From assembly GCA_001314845.1 (NCBI GenBank), contig LJZQ01000008.1, forward strand, positions 33,355 through 97,354: DNA of 64,000 nucleotides, in the 5' to 3' direction. Numbering within the stretch: position 1 is the first letter of the stretch; each line of letters begins with the position of its first letter. This stretch comes from Marinobacter excellens HL-55 (lineage in GTDB: Bacteria; Pseudomonadota; Gammaproteobacteria; Pseudomonadales; Oleiphilaceae). The translations under genes and the position numbers were made by a program. A model generated the notes under the pieces. It was not told the origin of the DNA. It saw only the letters and a list, made by a program, of their open reading frames with translations, and searched no databases. Shown one piece after another: positions 1 through 9,558 of this stretch.

Positions 1-270
1 CATACCATCTAGTATACACAACATCGACACTATTCAATTTAAAAAAACATGATAGTAATTGACCGAACGCTCCCCATCGTGAAGTCAGGAAGTAGCTAGG
101 ATTTTTCCCTCCATAAATTTTTTCAATCTCAGGTTTTGTGCTAAGAAATCGTCCAGAAAAAACAACTTGCGAATATTTTGACAGCGATGCCGTCATATTG
201 TAGGCATGAACTGAACTGGCGCTTTGAGAAGGAAGTACACAAGCAGCGCAATATAAAACCTTAAGTGTCA
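1..270 (-). CDS. Glycosyltransferase family 4-like protein, N-terminal part (cut by window edge)
   Basis: A reading frame opens at a GTG at 270 and stays open for 90 codons to the window edge, so only the N-terminal domain is visible. It begins VTLKVLYCAACVLPSQS and continues with SVHAYNM, the usual opening of a GT-B (family 4) glycosyltransferase: a beta strand followed by a loop that contacts the acceptor. The start overlaps the end of the polymerase gene by 10 bases, which suggests translational coupling as the last visible gene of the polysaccharide operon. It would add one sugar to the lipid-linked repeat unit on the cytoplasmic face. Donor and linkage cannot be told. The frame is AT-rich like its upstream neighbours. 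Confidence 0.75.
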
Positions 271-1478
271 CGACGCTGTCCTTTATCTAATAGAATAGAT
301 GCAGAAACCAACATGAAAAGCACAAGAAATGTACCACGACTAGCCAGATGCAACTCCTTAAAATTCATAAGCAGAATTGCTACGTACAATAGGATTGCTA
401 AAGCTGAGACTACACTGCTATTCTTTGTATGAAGATACGTTAAAAAAAATAAGAAACCAAAAACCATAACGGATGTAGTAATCAGCCCGTAGCCATACAC
501 CAATCTAACGTATCCTATATCAGATTTAACGTAGGGAAGATTTTCATTTCTGCCTAAATTTAACTCTCCAAAGAGCAAACCTAGCTCATCATCTGGGAAG
601 CTCCACATACTCCCGATCGCCCTTGCCGTGTGGTTTACTTCACCTGAAAAAAAACCCTGAGTAAGCCAGGCAAAATTTTGGCTATCTTTAACTACCTCAC
701 CAACACCGGAATAGAAGATAATCGGCGCCAAAATAAATAGAAATACAACCAAAACCGGGACAAATTTTCGAATAAAAACAAGGCTGTTAGACTCTTTAAT
801 AGTGCATAAAAAAAGAAATATCATTATAAATACAGCACTGAAATACAACCCTGTTCTACCCATTAAAACTATAGCCAAGAAAATAACCAAAGACTGAAAA
901 ACATAAAAATAGTTCTTCTCTTTTAGAAATAGAAAAAGAGAAATGAAGAACACAAAAGAGAACGTAAAAGATGCAGAAGCCCCTCCGCCAATACTAATGT
1001 CAAAAATTCGATGGCCAGTTTCTATCCAATTTAACTGTGAATCATAATCTAAGATTAAAGAGGCAATTAAAGCCAACTCCGAAGATGAGAAAAAAACTAT
1101 AACAAAAGCCGAATTCACAGTGGTAGATAGTACTACCGCCTTCAAAAGGTCAGACCAATCTAGGCCGTTAGATCTGAATAGCCGAGCAATAAAGAAAGCT
1201 GAAAAAAAGTAAATCAGCAACCTCAAAAACATTATATAAACTTCGGGATCAGAATGACCAAATCCGGCTTCGGACAGGAGATAATAGAAAATAAAAAAAG
1301 CCAGAAGAATCAGGGATGAAAAAATCAGAGTTGAATTAAATTTATATTTTACTAGGAGCGACAGCAACCCAATTATTACAACCGCAAAATTAGACATCAT
1401 CATAACATCTAACCAAATAGTGCGCGGCCCATATAAACAAAAAAACACTAGAAGATAACTTCCAATTTTTCTTTTCAC
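261..1478 (-). CDS. Wzy-like polysaccharide polymerase / O-antigen ligase-type membrane protein
   Basis: This 405-residue protein is almost entirely hydrophobic, with roughly ten to eleven predicted membrane segments and one larger soluble loop around residues 250-320 (charged stretch SMWSFPDDELGLLFGELN). That layout is typical of Wzy polymerases and WaaL-type ligases, which join lipid-linked repeat units in the periplasm. Sequence conservation in this family is low, so the call rests on topology and on context between glycosyltransferase genes and downstream of flippase and chain-length genes. Because a Wzx-like and a Wzz-like protein are encoded in the same run, polymerase is more likely than ligase. 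The coding DNA is AT-rich. Confidence 0.7.
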   Translation of the reverse strand: MKRKIGSYLLVFFCLYGPRTIWLDVMMMSNFAVVIIGLLSLLVKYKFNSTLIFSSLILLAFFIFYYLLSEAGFGHSDPEVYIMFLRLLIYFFSAFFIARLFRSNGLDWSDLLKAVVLSTTVNSAFVIVFFSSSELALIASLILDYDSQLNWIETGHRIFDISIGGGASASFTFSFVFFISLFLFLKEKNYFYVFQSLVIFLAIVLMGRTGLYFSAVFIMIFLFLCTIKESNSLVFIRKFVPVLVVFLFILAPIIFYSGVGEVVKDSQNFAWLTQGFFSGEVNHTARAIGSMWSFPDDELGLLFGELNLGRNENLPYVKSDIGYVRLVYGYGLITTSVMVFGFLFFLTYLHTKNSSVVSALAILLYVAILLMNFKELHLASRGTFLVLFMLVSASILLDKGQRRDT

Positions 1479-1692
1479 AACTAGCTAGCAGCACCCTCTC
1501 GTTAATTATATGTAGATTTAGTATTCATTAAACTGTCGGCGCTCCGACTTTAAATCGAGCCTTACAGTTTATTATTCAGACCAGAACTAAAACCCATAAT
1601 ATATTCAAAAATGCAACACCATACTTTATTGAAGTACCAACTAACTAGCGCAATCCGGACTAACTCCATATCCTTCTCAAAGCAAGGTATAA

Positions 1693-2637
1693 CTAAGCTT
1701 TAGAAAATAAGCGATACATCTTAGGTGCTAGTACCCCAAAAAAGACTTTTGTTCGCACTGAACTTGATTTAAGCATCAAAACAATAATGCGCCCCCAGTC
1801 CATCTTTTTTTTTGCATCAATATAAGTGGTCCAATCGTCTGACATCAGTGTTCTTGCCAGGCGGACCGATAACCATGCTCTCTCAGATAAAGTCATTTTG
1901 TCCCAATGTTCAATCTTTACTTTAATCGTACCAGAATAACTATCCGATAGATTGTTCAGGCTTGCCTTATCATCATTTACTTGGTCCGAACTTTCATAGA
2001 AATAGCCTATTTCAGGAATTCTACCTACGCGGACCCCAGAAAGCATAAGTCTTAAATAAAGATTTACGTCTTCCCCACGCCTCAACGACAGGTCATAAAA
2101 AACGCCGGTTCTCAACAACTCATTCTTTTTTATGAATGGTTTTAGAACACCATAATTTCTCTTAAAAACACCACAGGTTCCCTGAAGCATTTCAATTAAT
2201 TTAATCTCTTCGTTCACGTTATTCCAATGAGGCCAATAGGGGCGCTTGAACCCTGTAACTTCAGCTAAATCGCATATATTATCAAAAACAATGCCGCAGT
2301 CATTATTTTCAATGAAATCATAGAAGTTTTCTAGCCGTTTCTCGGAAAACTCATCATCTGAGTCCAATATAGCGACCCAATCACCAGAAGACGCATTGAT
2401 CCCAGCATTTCTTGCTGCAGACGGCCCACCATTTTCATCTAATTTAATTGCTCTTATTCGCTTATCAGAATCGGCCATTCTTCGCGCTAGTTCATAGGTA
2501 CCATCTGGCGAATTATCGTCTACTATGATCGCTTCCCAACTCCCACTCGTTTGCGCTTTCAAGCTATCTATCGCTCTATTAAGAGTTTTCTCAGCGCGAT
2601 AGGCTGCAATTATCACAGATACCAGTTTTTTTTCCAT
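1693..2637 (-). CDS. Family 2 glycosyltransferase
   Basis: The 314-residue protein opens with KLVSVIIAAYRAEKTLNRAI, the classic GT-A (GT2) nucleotide-sugar binding start. IIVDDNSPDGT follows, then GGPSAARNAGI and the metal-binding ILDSDDE near residue 95. It should transfer a sugar from a nucleotide donor to the growing lipid-linked oligosaccharide at the inner face of the cytoplasmic membrane. No membrane segment is apparent. It is separated from the pyruvyltransferase upstream by about 420 bases and from the polymerase by about 215 bases, so it may have its own promoter. Donor sugar is unknown. Confidence 0.9.
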   Translation of the reverse strand: MEKKLVSVIIAAYRAEKTLNRAIDSLKAQTSGSWEAIIVDDNSPDGTYELARRMADSDKRIRAIKLDENGGPSAARNAGINASSGDWVAILDSDDEFSEKRLENFYDFIENNDCGIVFDNICDLAEVTGFKRPYWPHWNNVNEEIKLIEMLQGTCGVFKRNYGVLKPFIKKNELLRTGVFYDLSLRRGEDVNLYLRLMLSGVRVGRIPEIGYFYESSDQVNDDKASLNNLSDSYSGTIKVKIEHWDKMTLSERAWLSVRLARTLMSDDWTTYIDAKKKMDWGRIIVLMLKSSSVRTKVFFGVLAPKMYRLFSKA

Positions 2638-3057
2638 ACTAATAGCGACACCAGGCTTGGTATACCATTGATCAAACTTAATATTAAAGAGTCTGTTTAT
2701 AATTTGTTTAGACCAATTCCCTTACAGGGGCATATAACTAACTTAACTTTTTAAAATCCAGAAAAGCATCAAATAAACACATTCTTAATGTAGAGAGCAA
2801 AATCTGGCACTATTAACTTTCTATTAGAGTCTACATAGCATAACAACTATTTACCCTATTTACTTTTTACCCCAAATCTTTGATAGGCTAACCAAACATA
2901 GCCAGCGCCTGCCCTTGACCATAAATCTGCACATTAAGCGTCGACTAAAACTCTTCAATATTCAGCAAATTATATAACGGGATTTATCTTGACCAATTTA
3001 TTGGAAAACATAATTCTTTACTTTAACTGCAACCACAAAAGTGCCAATATAATTCAC
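2638..3057. other. Gene-free AT-rich spacer in the polysaccharide locus
   Basis: About 420 bases separate the GT2 gene from the end of the pyruvyltransferase gene. The stretch is strongly AT-rich and holds no convincing frame on either strand. I see no clear hairpin terminator and no promoter that stands out. It could be the relic of a lost gene or carry a promoter for the GT2 gene. Its presence inside a compact operon is itself unusual. Confidence 0.5.
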
Positions 3058-4194
3058 CTAACTTTCATAAAGTGCTTTCATGAGAAAATCATCACTGCTT
3101 GTAGAAAGCTTCTTCCTTATACTGTCAACCGATGACCAATCGATATTATTTTTAGGTATGCTTAATGAGGTTTTAGCTGGCAAAATTATTAACCTATCGA
3201 TTAGGCCGAGTTGCGAAAGTAGCGATTCGAACCGCGCTAGCCCCCTGCCGGAATTTCCAATCGCAATAAAGGGCTTATGAAATATTATAGCGAACACCGT
3301 CCCATGAAATGAATCCGTAACCACAAATTCTGCTTCACTAAATGCTTGAAGCCAACTTTCCACACTTTGAAGGCGACATCGATCTAGATTCTGCCTATTT
3401 ATTTCAGCAATTGAATCTTGTGTCTTAATCGAAAACACTCTGGAATTTAATGAATTACTGATTTTATCTACTAACTCTTGTTTTTCTAACGAACCATCAA
3501 GGATATAGGATACCAAACATCCTTTATGCTCATTGATTCCACAACCTTCAATAAGTAGTTCATAGTCCTCAATATCCAAAAGCAAGGTTGGATCAACAAC
3601 GCAGGTAGCATTCACGCCTAGCTTTTCTTTGCAAACGTCCAGAGCAGTGGTTTCCCGTACAGATATCGCATTAAATTGCTGTGCTAGTTCACTACAATGT
3701 GCGGTTAATTGGTCGGAATACTCCCAATCATCGACACCAAAGGAGGCTCCATAGGCAATTCGCTTTGGCGAGTAATCCGTATCGTTGAGAAAATCCAGAT
3801 AGAAATTCAGGATACTGGGAGAGTATCTGGGCCGCCACACCTGATCGCTTCCTACTAGAAATGCATCGAATTTATTGTTTTGGTAATAGCGCCTTAAATC
3901 TTTCTCGTCGACTATCGTTGGTGACAACGTTAACTTTTGGTCTCGAAATTTTGTCAACTCCCCAAGAGTGTAGACATCCCATTTATCCGAATTTATCGTC
4001 CCACCCCTTCCTCTTAGGAGATTCATCGAGTTAATAATCTTCCGCTTTGCCATCCCCTTTATACTTGGCAATTTCCTCCGATCTAGTGTCTCTACTTCCA
4101 CCCCTTTTTTCTTCAAATGTGTTTGTAAGGCATAAGCTTGTAGAAGCCCTCCATAATTATGACCAAGAGGCTGAGTAAGGATTGCGACTTTCAT
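3058..4194 (-). CDS. Polysaccharide pyruvyl transferase family protein
   Basis: This 378-residue protein begins MKVAILTQPLGHNYGGLLQA, the hallmark N-terminus of the polysaccharide pyruvyltransferase family (PF04230; CsaB/WcaK-like). Further family signatures are DAFLVGSDQVWRP near residue 115 and FVVTDSFHGTVFAIIFHKPF near residue 290, the conserved DSFHG loop of the GT-B fold. Members transfer pyruvate from phosphoenolpyruvate to make ketal groups on surface sugars; some relatives act in other sugar modifications. The gene overlaps the ThDP-enzyme gene by four bases (ATGA), so the two are translationally coupled and probably act on the same glycan. Confidence 0.88.
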   Translation of the reverse strand: MKVAILTQPLGHNYGGLLQAYALQTHLKKKGVEVETLDRRKLPSIKGMAKRKIINSMNLLRGRGGTINSDKWDVYTLGELTKFRDQKLTLSPTIVDEKDLRRYYQNNKFDAFLVGSDQVWRPRYSPSILNFYLDFLNDTDYSPKRIAYGASFGVDDWEYSDQLTAHCSELAQQFNAISVRETTALDVCKEKLGVNATCVVDPTLLLDIEDYELLIEGCGINEHKGCLVSYILDGSLEKQELVDKISNSLNSRVFSIKTQDSIAEINRQNLDRCRLQSVESWLQAFSEAEFVVTDSFHGTVFAIIFHKPFIAIGNSGRGLARFESLLSQLGLIDRLIILPAKTSLSIPKNNIDWSSVDSIRKKLSTSSDDFLMKALYES

Positions 4195-5933
4195 TTCTTT
4201 CCTAGCGCCTTTTTCAGCACATTCACACCACTTTGCCCGATTAAGCTACGAGCAATATTTTTTGCTCCTTTATTAGACTCCCTTCTTATATTCCGAATTA
4301 CCTCTAATGCTAAACTCTCTTCCTCGCTATCGGTAAACACCTCAAACACCACGGACTGCCCAGCGGCATCTTTCTCCAAAAACTCGTGATGTACCGCTTC
4401 ATATTCTTCCTTTGAAGATGCGCTAATGTACTTAAAGCCCAAATCCTGAGCGTAGTGCTTTATCAATGTCGGAGATTTGCTCCCATAGTGGCCCGATGCC
4501 GAAATGAACTCATCCGCCTGGTCACCGAAGTGTGCAGCCTTACTATTGTATTGGCGGAATTCAGTACCTTTCCCGTTATTTATGATCATAATGCGCAGAT
4601 TGTTACCAGCATGCCGATTGCCGAGCGCATTCATGTCGTAGAAAAAGGCCAGGTCGCCCAAAACACAAAAGTAAAGCTTGCCGGGATTGGCGAGCGACGC
4701 ACCCAACAAACTGGAGAGCCCTCCATCGATACCAAATCCCCCCACGTTAGACATCGACCTAACAGAATGCGGTAACTCAAAGAAATTCCACGCGCGGAGA
4801 CTGTTAAGGATACCGAAGTGGACGACCGAGCCTTCAGGAATCTTGTGCGCCGTTTGTTGTGCGACCCAGATGTTAGAGAACGGAATCTCCGGGCATTCCT
4901 GCTGAACCTCCCTCAGACGAGCCTGGCAGTGTTTCAGGTATTGATCGTTCGAAGTGTTGGATGAATTTGTGTAGCGCTCGAAAAATGCTTTTTCATCCAT
5001 CTCAAATACATAACGTAACTTACGAAAGGTATCGCGAATCTCACCGTCCTCGCTTACACGCCAGACTTCTTTGCCGACCATTCCCATACTGGCGTAGTCG
5101 CCGGTCACTTCACCGATATGGATAGTCACATCCGGCTTGTCAGATGTAGGATCCGCCTGATCCTGACTGGCTGCGAGTGAATACAGCAGCCGGTATTTTC
5201 CTTTGTAAGAACTGGTGTGGTCACAGAATACGACACCATTGTTGCTGCCGCAGAAGCGATCAAGTGCTTCCGTTTCCTCTGGGCTAAAAGGAGCATGAGC
5301 ACCAATAAAGACTGCAACCCTGCCGGTGAGTTCTGGCAACGTGTCGGTTGCAGTGAATCGATTCATCACACGACAGGCCGGCAGGGTTTTGGTTTCATAT
5401 GAACGGCTATAGCGGGTTGGCATATTGATGTGGACGGGGCCACCACCACCGCGCTTTAGCTCAAGAATGGCTTGGTTGACTTTGACTTCGCATTCCCACC
5501 AGTCGTCATCGTCTTTTACGATGGGAAGTTCCACGCTGATGCGCTGAGTATCGTTGGGTAAGTTGCTTCGATCCGTGACCTGCGCGACATGATGCCCCAC
5601 TTTGGCCACTAGCTGTGTTGACGTAATGGCAAGTATTGGCAATTTGCGGTAGTAAGCTTCAATTAGGCCCGGTGTGTAGTTTTGCGATGAGGTTGCACCT
5701 GTACAACTAATAACTACCGGCTCACCGGACTCATGCGCCAACCCACACGCCATATATGCCGCCGAGCGTTCGTCAACAGCGGAATAAACCTCAAAAAAAG
5801 GATCATACTGAACACTAGCAACAAATGTCACATTCGTTGCGCCCGGAGAGGCAATTACCTTCCTGATCCCGTTAGCTTTTAACAGCGAAATAATAATAAG
5901 GGCATTCTTTTCGTCAGTGTAAAACTTGCTCAT
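4191..5933 (-). CDS. Thiamine diphosphate-dependent enzyme (MenD/acetolactate synthase-like)
   Basis: A 580-residue enzyme with the three-domain plan of ThDP decarboxylases. The N-terminal Pyr domain carries VIASPGATN (residues 21-29) and the cofactor-activating glutamate in VDERSAAYMACGLA. The C-terminal PP domain carries the metal/ThDP motif that starts at GDLAFF and ends in INN about 26 residues later. Family members carry out 2-oxoacid decarboxylation and carboligation. The SPGATN start and overall size resemble SEPHCHC synthase (MenD), but no other menaquinone gene is near. Placed between an SDR and a pyruvyltransferase in a polysaccharide operon, it more likely makes a branched or acyl sugar, or an acyl donor for decoration. 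The substrate is unknown. Confidence 0.8.
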   Translation of the reverse strand: MSKFYTDEKNALIIISLLKANGIRKVIASPGATNVTFVASVQYDPFFEVYSAVDERSAAYMACGLAHESGEPVVISCTGATSSQNYTPGLIEAYYRKLPILAITSTQLVAKVGHHVAQVTDRSNLPNDTQRISVELPIVKDDDDWWECEVKVNQAILELKRGGGGPVHINMPTRYSRSYETKTLPACRVMNRFTATDTLPELTGRVAVFIGAHAPFSPEETEALDRFCGSNNGVVFCDHTSSYKGKYRLLYSLAASQDQADPTSDKPDVTIHIGEVTGDYASMGMVGKEVWRVSEDGEIRDTFRKLRYVFEMDEKAFFERYTNSSNTSNDQYLKHCQARLREVQQECPEIPFSNIWVAQQTAHKIPEGSVVHFGILNSLRAWNFFELPHSVRSMSNVGGFGIDGGLSSLLGASLANPGKLYFCVLGDLAFFYDMNALGNRHAGNNLRIMIINNGKGTEFRQYNSKAAHFGDQADEFISASGHYGSKSPTLIKHYAQDLGFKYISASSKEEYEAVHHEFLEKDAAGQSVVFEVFTDSEEESLALEVIRNIRRESNKGAKNIARSLIGQSGVNVLKKALGKK

Positions 5934-5953
5934 AGTCTCACCAGGCCAGGTGT

Positions 5954-7015
5954 TTAATTTTTGATGAAGCGGTAAATAAGGTATTTGATTTTCTGTTTCC
6001 AGTGCTCAATCTCTTTAAGGCTCGCCATTTCACCGCTGAATCGGTCTTTGATAGCCTCCGAGCGCCAATCGATAGCCAGAAAGTTTGGCTTTTCAAGAAA
6101 CTCTTTAAGGCACCGGGTAAGACCCGGCTCAAGCGGCCTGAATTCCTGCAAGTCCACAAATTCCGAGATCTTCGAGCTATCAAACGCCCGGTTAAACAGC
6201 CGATCGTATTTGATTTGATACTCTGCCGGTTTACTGCGTGAAAAATCATCCAAACCCAGCAGCAGTACTTTAGGGCGCTTGCCAAAGTGCTTTTCCAGTA
6301 CGGCAAGATAAACGTTCAGCACTTCCCGCCAGGTAGCCGCATCTCGTTGTGTGATGTGATAGGCCTCGCCCAATGCGCGGGGCTCGCCAATAATTGAGGC
6401 CATTGCACCAGCTACATCAAGACCGTATGTCAGCGTGGTGAGTTTAGAAACAATATCCTCTGAGAAAACCATAGTGCGGCCTTTCAGCGCCCGGTACAGC
6501 CAGCCTTCTTTTTCCAGTACACCTAACTGCAGGCGTTGCTCACTGTAGGTGATATAGGGCCGAATGATCGTCCAGCTCTTGCTGCCAGACTTGTGAAGGA
6601 TATTCTCCTGCCTTGCTTTAGCCAGAGAATATTCATCGGTCGCCAAGAACTTCGCATCCTTAGAGCTATCAAGCAATCGTGGAGATTCTTCGCAGATTGG
6701 CCGGCTGGAATCTGCGTAAACACGGGCAGAACTCAGGAAAATGTATTGGTCAGTGGCCGCCAGAAACTTAGGCGCGCGTTGCTCAAAGACAGGCGTGGTG
6801 TAAACCATGAAGTCAACGATCGCATCCCACTTACGAGTAAGTAGAGGCGCCAGAAAGCTGTTTTCCTTTGCGTTGCCCTGAATATAGACGATGTTGGCCG
6901 TCGATTGTCGGTGAGAGCGAGTTGTCACACTCACCTTATCGCCCCGATCAGCAAGTATTTGTACGAGATGGGCCCCCATTGCACCGGTACCACCCAGAAC
7001 CAGAATATTCTTCAT
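5954..7015 (-). CDS. NAD-dependent epimerase/dehydratase (extended SDR)
   Basis: The 353-residue protein starts MKNILVLGGTGAMGAHLVQ, a Rossmann glycine motif (GGTGAMG), followed by a basic VTTRSHR suited to NADP. A catalytic-type YxxxK is visible as YSLAK near residue 130, with IFLSSARVYAD supplying the serine. This matches extended short-chain dehydrogenases that modify nucleotide sugars. The start overlaps the flippase stop by four bases (ATGA) and a 20-base gap leads to the ThDP enzyme, so it sits in one transcription unit. Epimerase, reductase or dehydratase activity cannot be told apart from sequence alone. Confidence 0.85.
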   Translation of the reverse strand: MKNILVLGGTGAMGAHLVQILADRGDKVSVTTRSHRQSTANIVYIQGNAKENSFLAPLLTRKWDAIVDFMVYTTPVFEQRAPKFLAATDQYIFLSSARVYADSSRPICEESPRLLDSSKDAKFLATDEYSLAKARQENILHKSGSKSWTIIRPYITYSEQRLQLGVLEKEGWLYRALKGRTMVFSEDIVSKLTTLTYGLDVAGAMASIIGEPRALGEAYHITQRDAATWREVLNVYLAVLEKHFGKRPKVLLLGLDDFSRSKPAEYQIKYDRLFNRAFDSSKISEFVDLQEFRPLEPGLTRCLKEFLEKPNFLAIDWRSEAIKDRFSGEMASLKEIEHWKQKIKYLIYRFIKN

Positions 7016-8547
7016 GCGCTTTGTAATTTGGGTAACCTTGAACGAATCATTGTAACTACCTTTGCCCGCCAGGCCTTATCGAGCCCGATGAAATACATGG
7101 CAATGGTGGAGGCAAAAAAGCTGGTGAATATCACCAATGCTGACCAGTAAAAACCGTTTGGTAGGAACTGGCTTATAAAAGTAACTGGAAGCGCCGTAAC
7201 CACAACGATGGCCAAAACCGGTAGCGCAGTGAACCGTAAGAAGTTCACTACAGGGAAACCCGTAAGACGGTTAACCAAGAAGAGTCGCACACCGAACATC
7301 AGGATATTAGCGATGATGGCAACGATAAATACGCTGTAAGCAGGGGCTCCAGCTGCAACCACCGCCCAAGCGGTCAGGAATATACAAATTTGAATCGTAC
7401 CCAGCGTGAGTTCATAAGCTTTCATCTTACCGGGTGCCCTGGCGGCGGCTGTCAGCGGCATACTAATCGACAGAATCAACGCTTCTATCAAGGCCAGCTG
7501 GGCAAAAAGCACTGCATCGGGCGGCACTGTAGTCAGCCAAATACCAAGTATGGTCTCCATCTCCACCATCATGGGCAGTGCAAACACCCATAGAAGAAAG
7601 AACGTGATTCTGGAGCCTCCGGTAATTAGTCCATACATTTCTTGATGCTGATTCGCTGCGTAACTTTTAATAATCGGAGGATAGAGACTGGTGTTGAAGT
7701 TACCCGAGAATATATTGACCTGACTAGCAATCTGTACCGACAGTGCCCTGGCAGCCACCACTGCCGGACTGAACGACTGATTCAACAAGACCGTGATGGC
7801 ATGAGTCCTGGCAATGGTTGAAACCTGCCCGAAAACGGTCCAACCAGTGAAACCTATGATTTCTTTGAGTAAGGCTGAATCCCAGTAGAACTTTTTGAAC
7901 TGACATTCTTCGTACCGGTAAAGGCAGATCCCGACATAGATTATCGCGTTTACAACGCCAACAAACAGCACCAGAAGGCCATAAAGTTCGAGCTTGTCCC
8001 ATACGATGTATTGCAGAAGGAACACTACACCGAGCTTCATAAACGCTTCGAGGATCGAAATGTATGCGTATAGCTTCATGTCTTCATGCGCCATGATGAT
8101 GGCCATGAAGGGGGTGGTGATTACGCTGAACAGAAACGTAAGTATTGCAAAGTGATAGAGTGCTTTAGCGGCTTCAAACCGGTCTTCCGGCACTGACAGT
8201 TCTGTGTTAACAAACCAGAGGCCGATAGTCTGCAGAGCTATATAGGCTATTAATGCAACCGATCCGTAGAGAACTAAGTTAACAGAGAAGGTCGTTTTCA
8301 GCCGCTCGTTGTTCTGCTCCCCCAAGGCGAATGAAAAAAAGCGCTGGGTTGCCTGAGCCAAGGAGCCGGGTAGGAAAGTACTGAGGGCCACAAGGCCGCC
8401 TACTGCGCCGTATATGCCGTAGTCTTCTACCCCGAGCTGATCGAGAACAACCCGGACTGTGTAGAGGCTAACGAACAGAATCAACAGCTGACGGAAGTAG
8501 AGCATCAGCGTGTTCTTGGCTATTCGTTTGTTTCTGTCTGAGGTCAT
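7012..8547 (-). CDS. Wzx-like lipid-linked oligosaccharide flippase
   Basis: A 511-residue integral membrane protein with about twelve to fourteen hydrophobic segments. The N-terminal part (NTLMLYFRQLLILFVSLYTVRVVLDQLG) has the arrangement seen in Wzx/RfbX transporters of the MATE/MVF superfamily. Such proteins flip undecaprenyl-diphosphate-linked repeat units from the cytoplasmic to the periplasmic face. The neighbours support this: a Wzz-like protein ten bases upstream, sugar-modifying enzymes downstream and a Wzy-like protein further on. The C-terminus is basic (RAKVVTMIRSRLPKL), consistent with a cytoplasmic tail. Confidence 0.88.
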   Translation of the reverse strand: MTSDRNKRIAKNTLMLYFRQLLILFVSLYTVRVVLDQLGVEDYGIYGAVGGLVALSTFLPGSLAQATQRFFSFALGEQNNERLKTTFSVNLVLYGSVALIAYIALQTIGLWFVNTELSVPEDRFEAAKALYHFAILTFLFSVITTPFMAIIMAHEDMKLYAYISILEAFMKLGVVFLLQYIVWDKLELYGLLVLFVGVVNAIIYVGICLYRYEECQFKKFYWDSALLKEIIGFTGWTVFGQVSTIARTHAITVLLNQSFSPAVVAARALSVQIASQVNIFSGNFNTSLYPPIIKSYAANQHQEMYGLITGGSRITFFLLWVFALPMMVEMETILGIWLTTVPPDAVLFAQLALIEALILSISMPLTAAARAPGKMKAYELTLGTIQICIFLTAWAVVAAGAPAYSVFIVAIIANILMFGVRLFLVNRLTGFPVVNFLRFTALPVLAIVVVTALPVTFISQFLPNGFYWSALVIFTSFFASTIAMYFIGLDKAWRAKVVTMIRSRLPKLQSA

Positions 8548-8557
8548 GGCGATGGCT

Positions 8558-9523
8558 TCAGCGCTCTGGCAATCCCTGGTTTTCAGCGGGCCTGGCTTCT
8601 TCTTTGCCGGACCGAATAAAAGCTATGACGAATACTGTCAACACACCTAGCATACCGCCGAGCATCGAAGCGACTACGGCTATCAAAGCGCGTTTGGGCT
8701 CACTCTTTTCTTGAGGTACCACAGCAGGGTCTACGGTTTTGAACACGTATTCACGCTGGGCGTTGGCGAGCATTACAGTGCGTGTTTCAGTTTCTATTAG
8801 CTGGTAGAACACCTGCTGCATGCCGGTGATGTTGGTTTGGCGTAGTTTTTCTTCCAGGTAGGCGATGCTCGCTTCGGCTTCTTGTACATCTTGGGCGCGC
8901 ATGTGTTCGTTGATGTCTTGCACCAGTTTTTCCACCCAGTCTTTGGCGGCTACCGGTGAAAGGCTTTTGATGCCTAGGGTTACCATGCCAGTGTCTTTGT
9001 TGTCACTTACGCTGAGAAGTGCGCGGAAGGCTTTTACCAAGTCCCAGTTTGTGGGTTCCTGGGATTTGCCGGAGTCATCCTGTTGCCATTGGCGGGTTTC
9101 CGGGTTGTAGACTTCACTGTTGATAACCCAACGTTCATTGGCCATGTCCCAGGCTTTTGTGGCCATGAGTGGCACTGCTAGTTCATGGTGGTGAATGAAG
9201 TCTGTCAGGAAGGCGCGGGAGCGCAGGGTTTCTTTGGCTAATACGGTTTTGTTGGCGCCGCCGCCACCTCCAAGGTTTACTCCGGCCAGGCTGGCCAGGC
9301 CGCTGAGTTGGCCGCTGATTCGGCTGCCGCCTTCGTTTTGGGCTGGGGCTAGTAGGGCGCTGGCTTGGTAGATATTGGGTTGGCTTAGGGCGTAAAAGAC
9401 GCCGGCGGCGGCGAAGACGATGGTGAAGGCGATGATTATCCATTTGCCTCGCCATAGGGTGGCGAAGAGTTCTCGGAGGTCTATTTCGTCGTCTGGGTAG
9501 TGAGTTGTGGTTGGTTCGGCCAC
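8558..9523 (-). CDS. Wzz-type chain-length determinant protein
   Basis: This 321-residue protein has the Wzz/PCP layout. An acidic cytoplasmic N-terminus (DDEIDLRELFATLWRGKW) leads into a first membrane helix near residues 33-52. A large periplasmic domain with helical coiled segments follows (VQDINEHMRAQDVQEAEASI, then YLEEKLRQTN). A second helix at about residues 280-302 is preceded by the typical proline-rich VVPQEKSEPKRAL. There is no C-terminal tyrosine kinase domain, so it is a PCP-1-like regulator of polymer length working with the Wzy polymerase. A glycine-rich loop (NLGGGGGANK) sits near residue 85. Confidence 0.92.
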   Translation of the reverse strand: MAEPTTTHYPDDEIDLRELFATLWRGKWIIIAFTIVFAAAGVFYALSQPNIYQASALLAPAQNEGGSRISGQLSGLASLAGVNLGGGGGANKTVLAKETLRSRAFLTDFIHHHELAVPLMATKAWDMANERWVINSEVYNPETRQWQQDDSGKSQEPTNWDLVKAFRALLSVSDNKDTGMVTLGIKSLSPVAAKDWVEKLVQDINEHMRAQDVQEAEASIAYLEEKLRQTNITGMQQVFYQLIETETRTVMLANAQREYVFKTVDPAVVPQEKSEPKRALIAVVASMLGGMLGVLTVFVIAFIRSGKEEARPAENQGLPER

Positions 9524-9558
9524 GGATATTGTTCCTTGGTTTAGCTTGGGTGCCTGGT

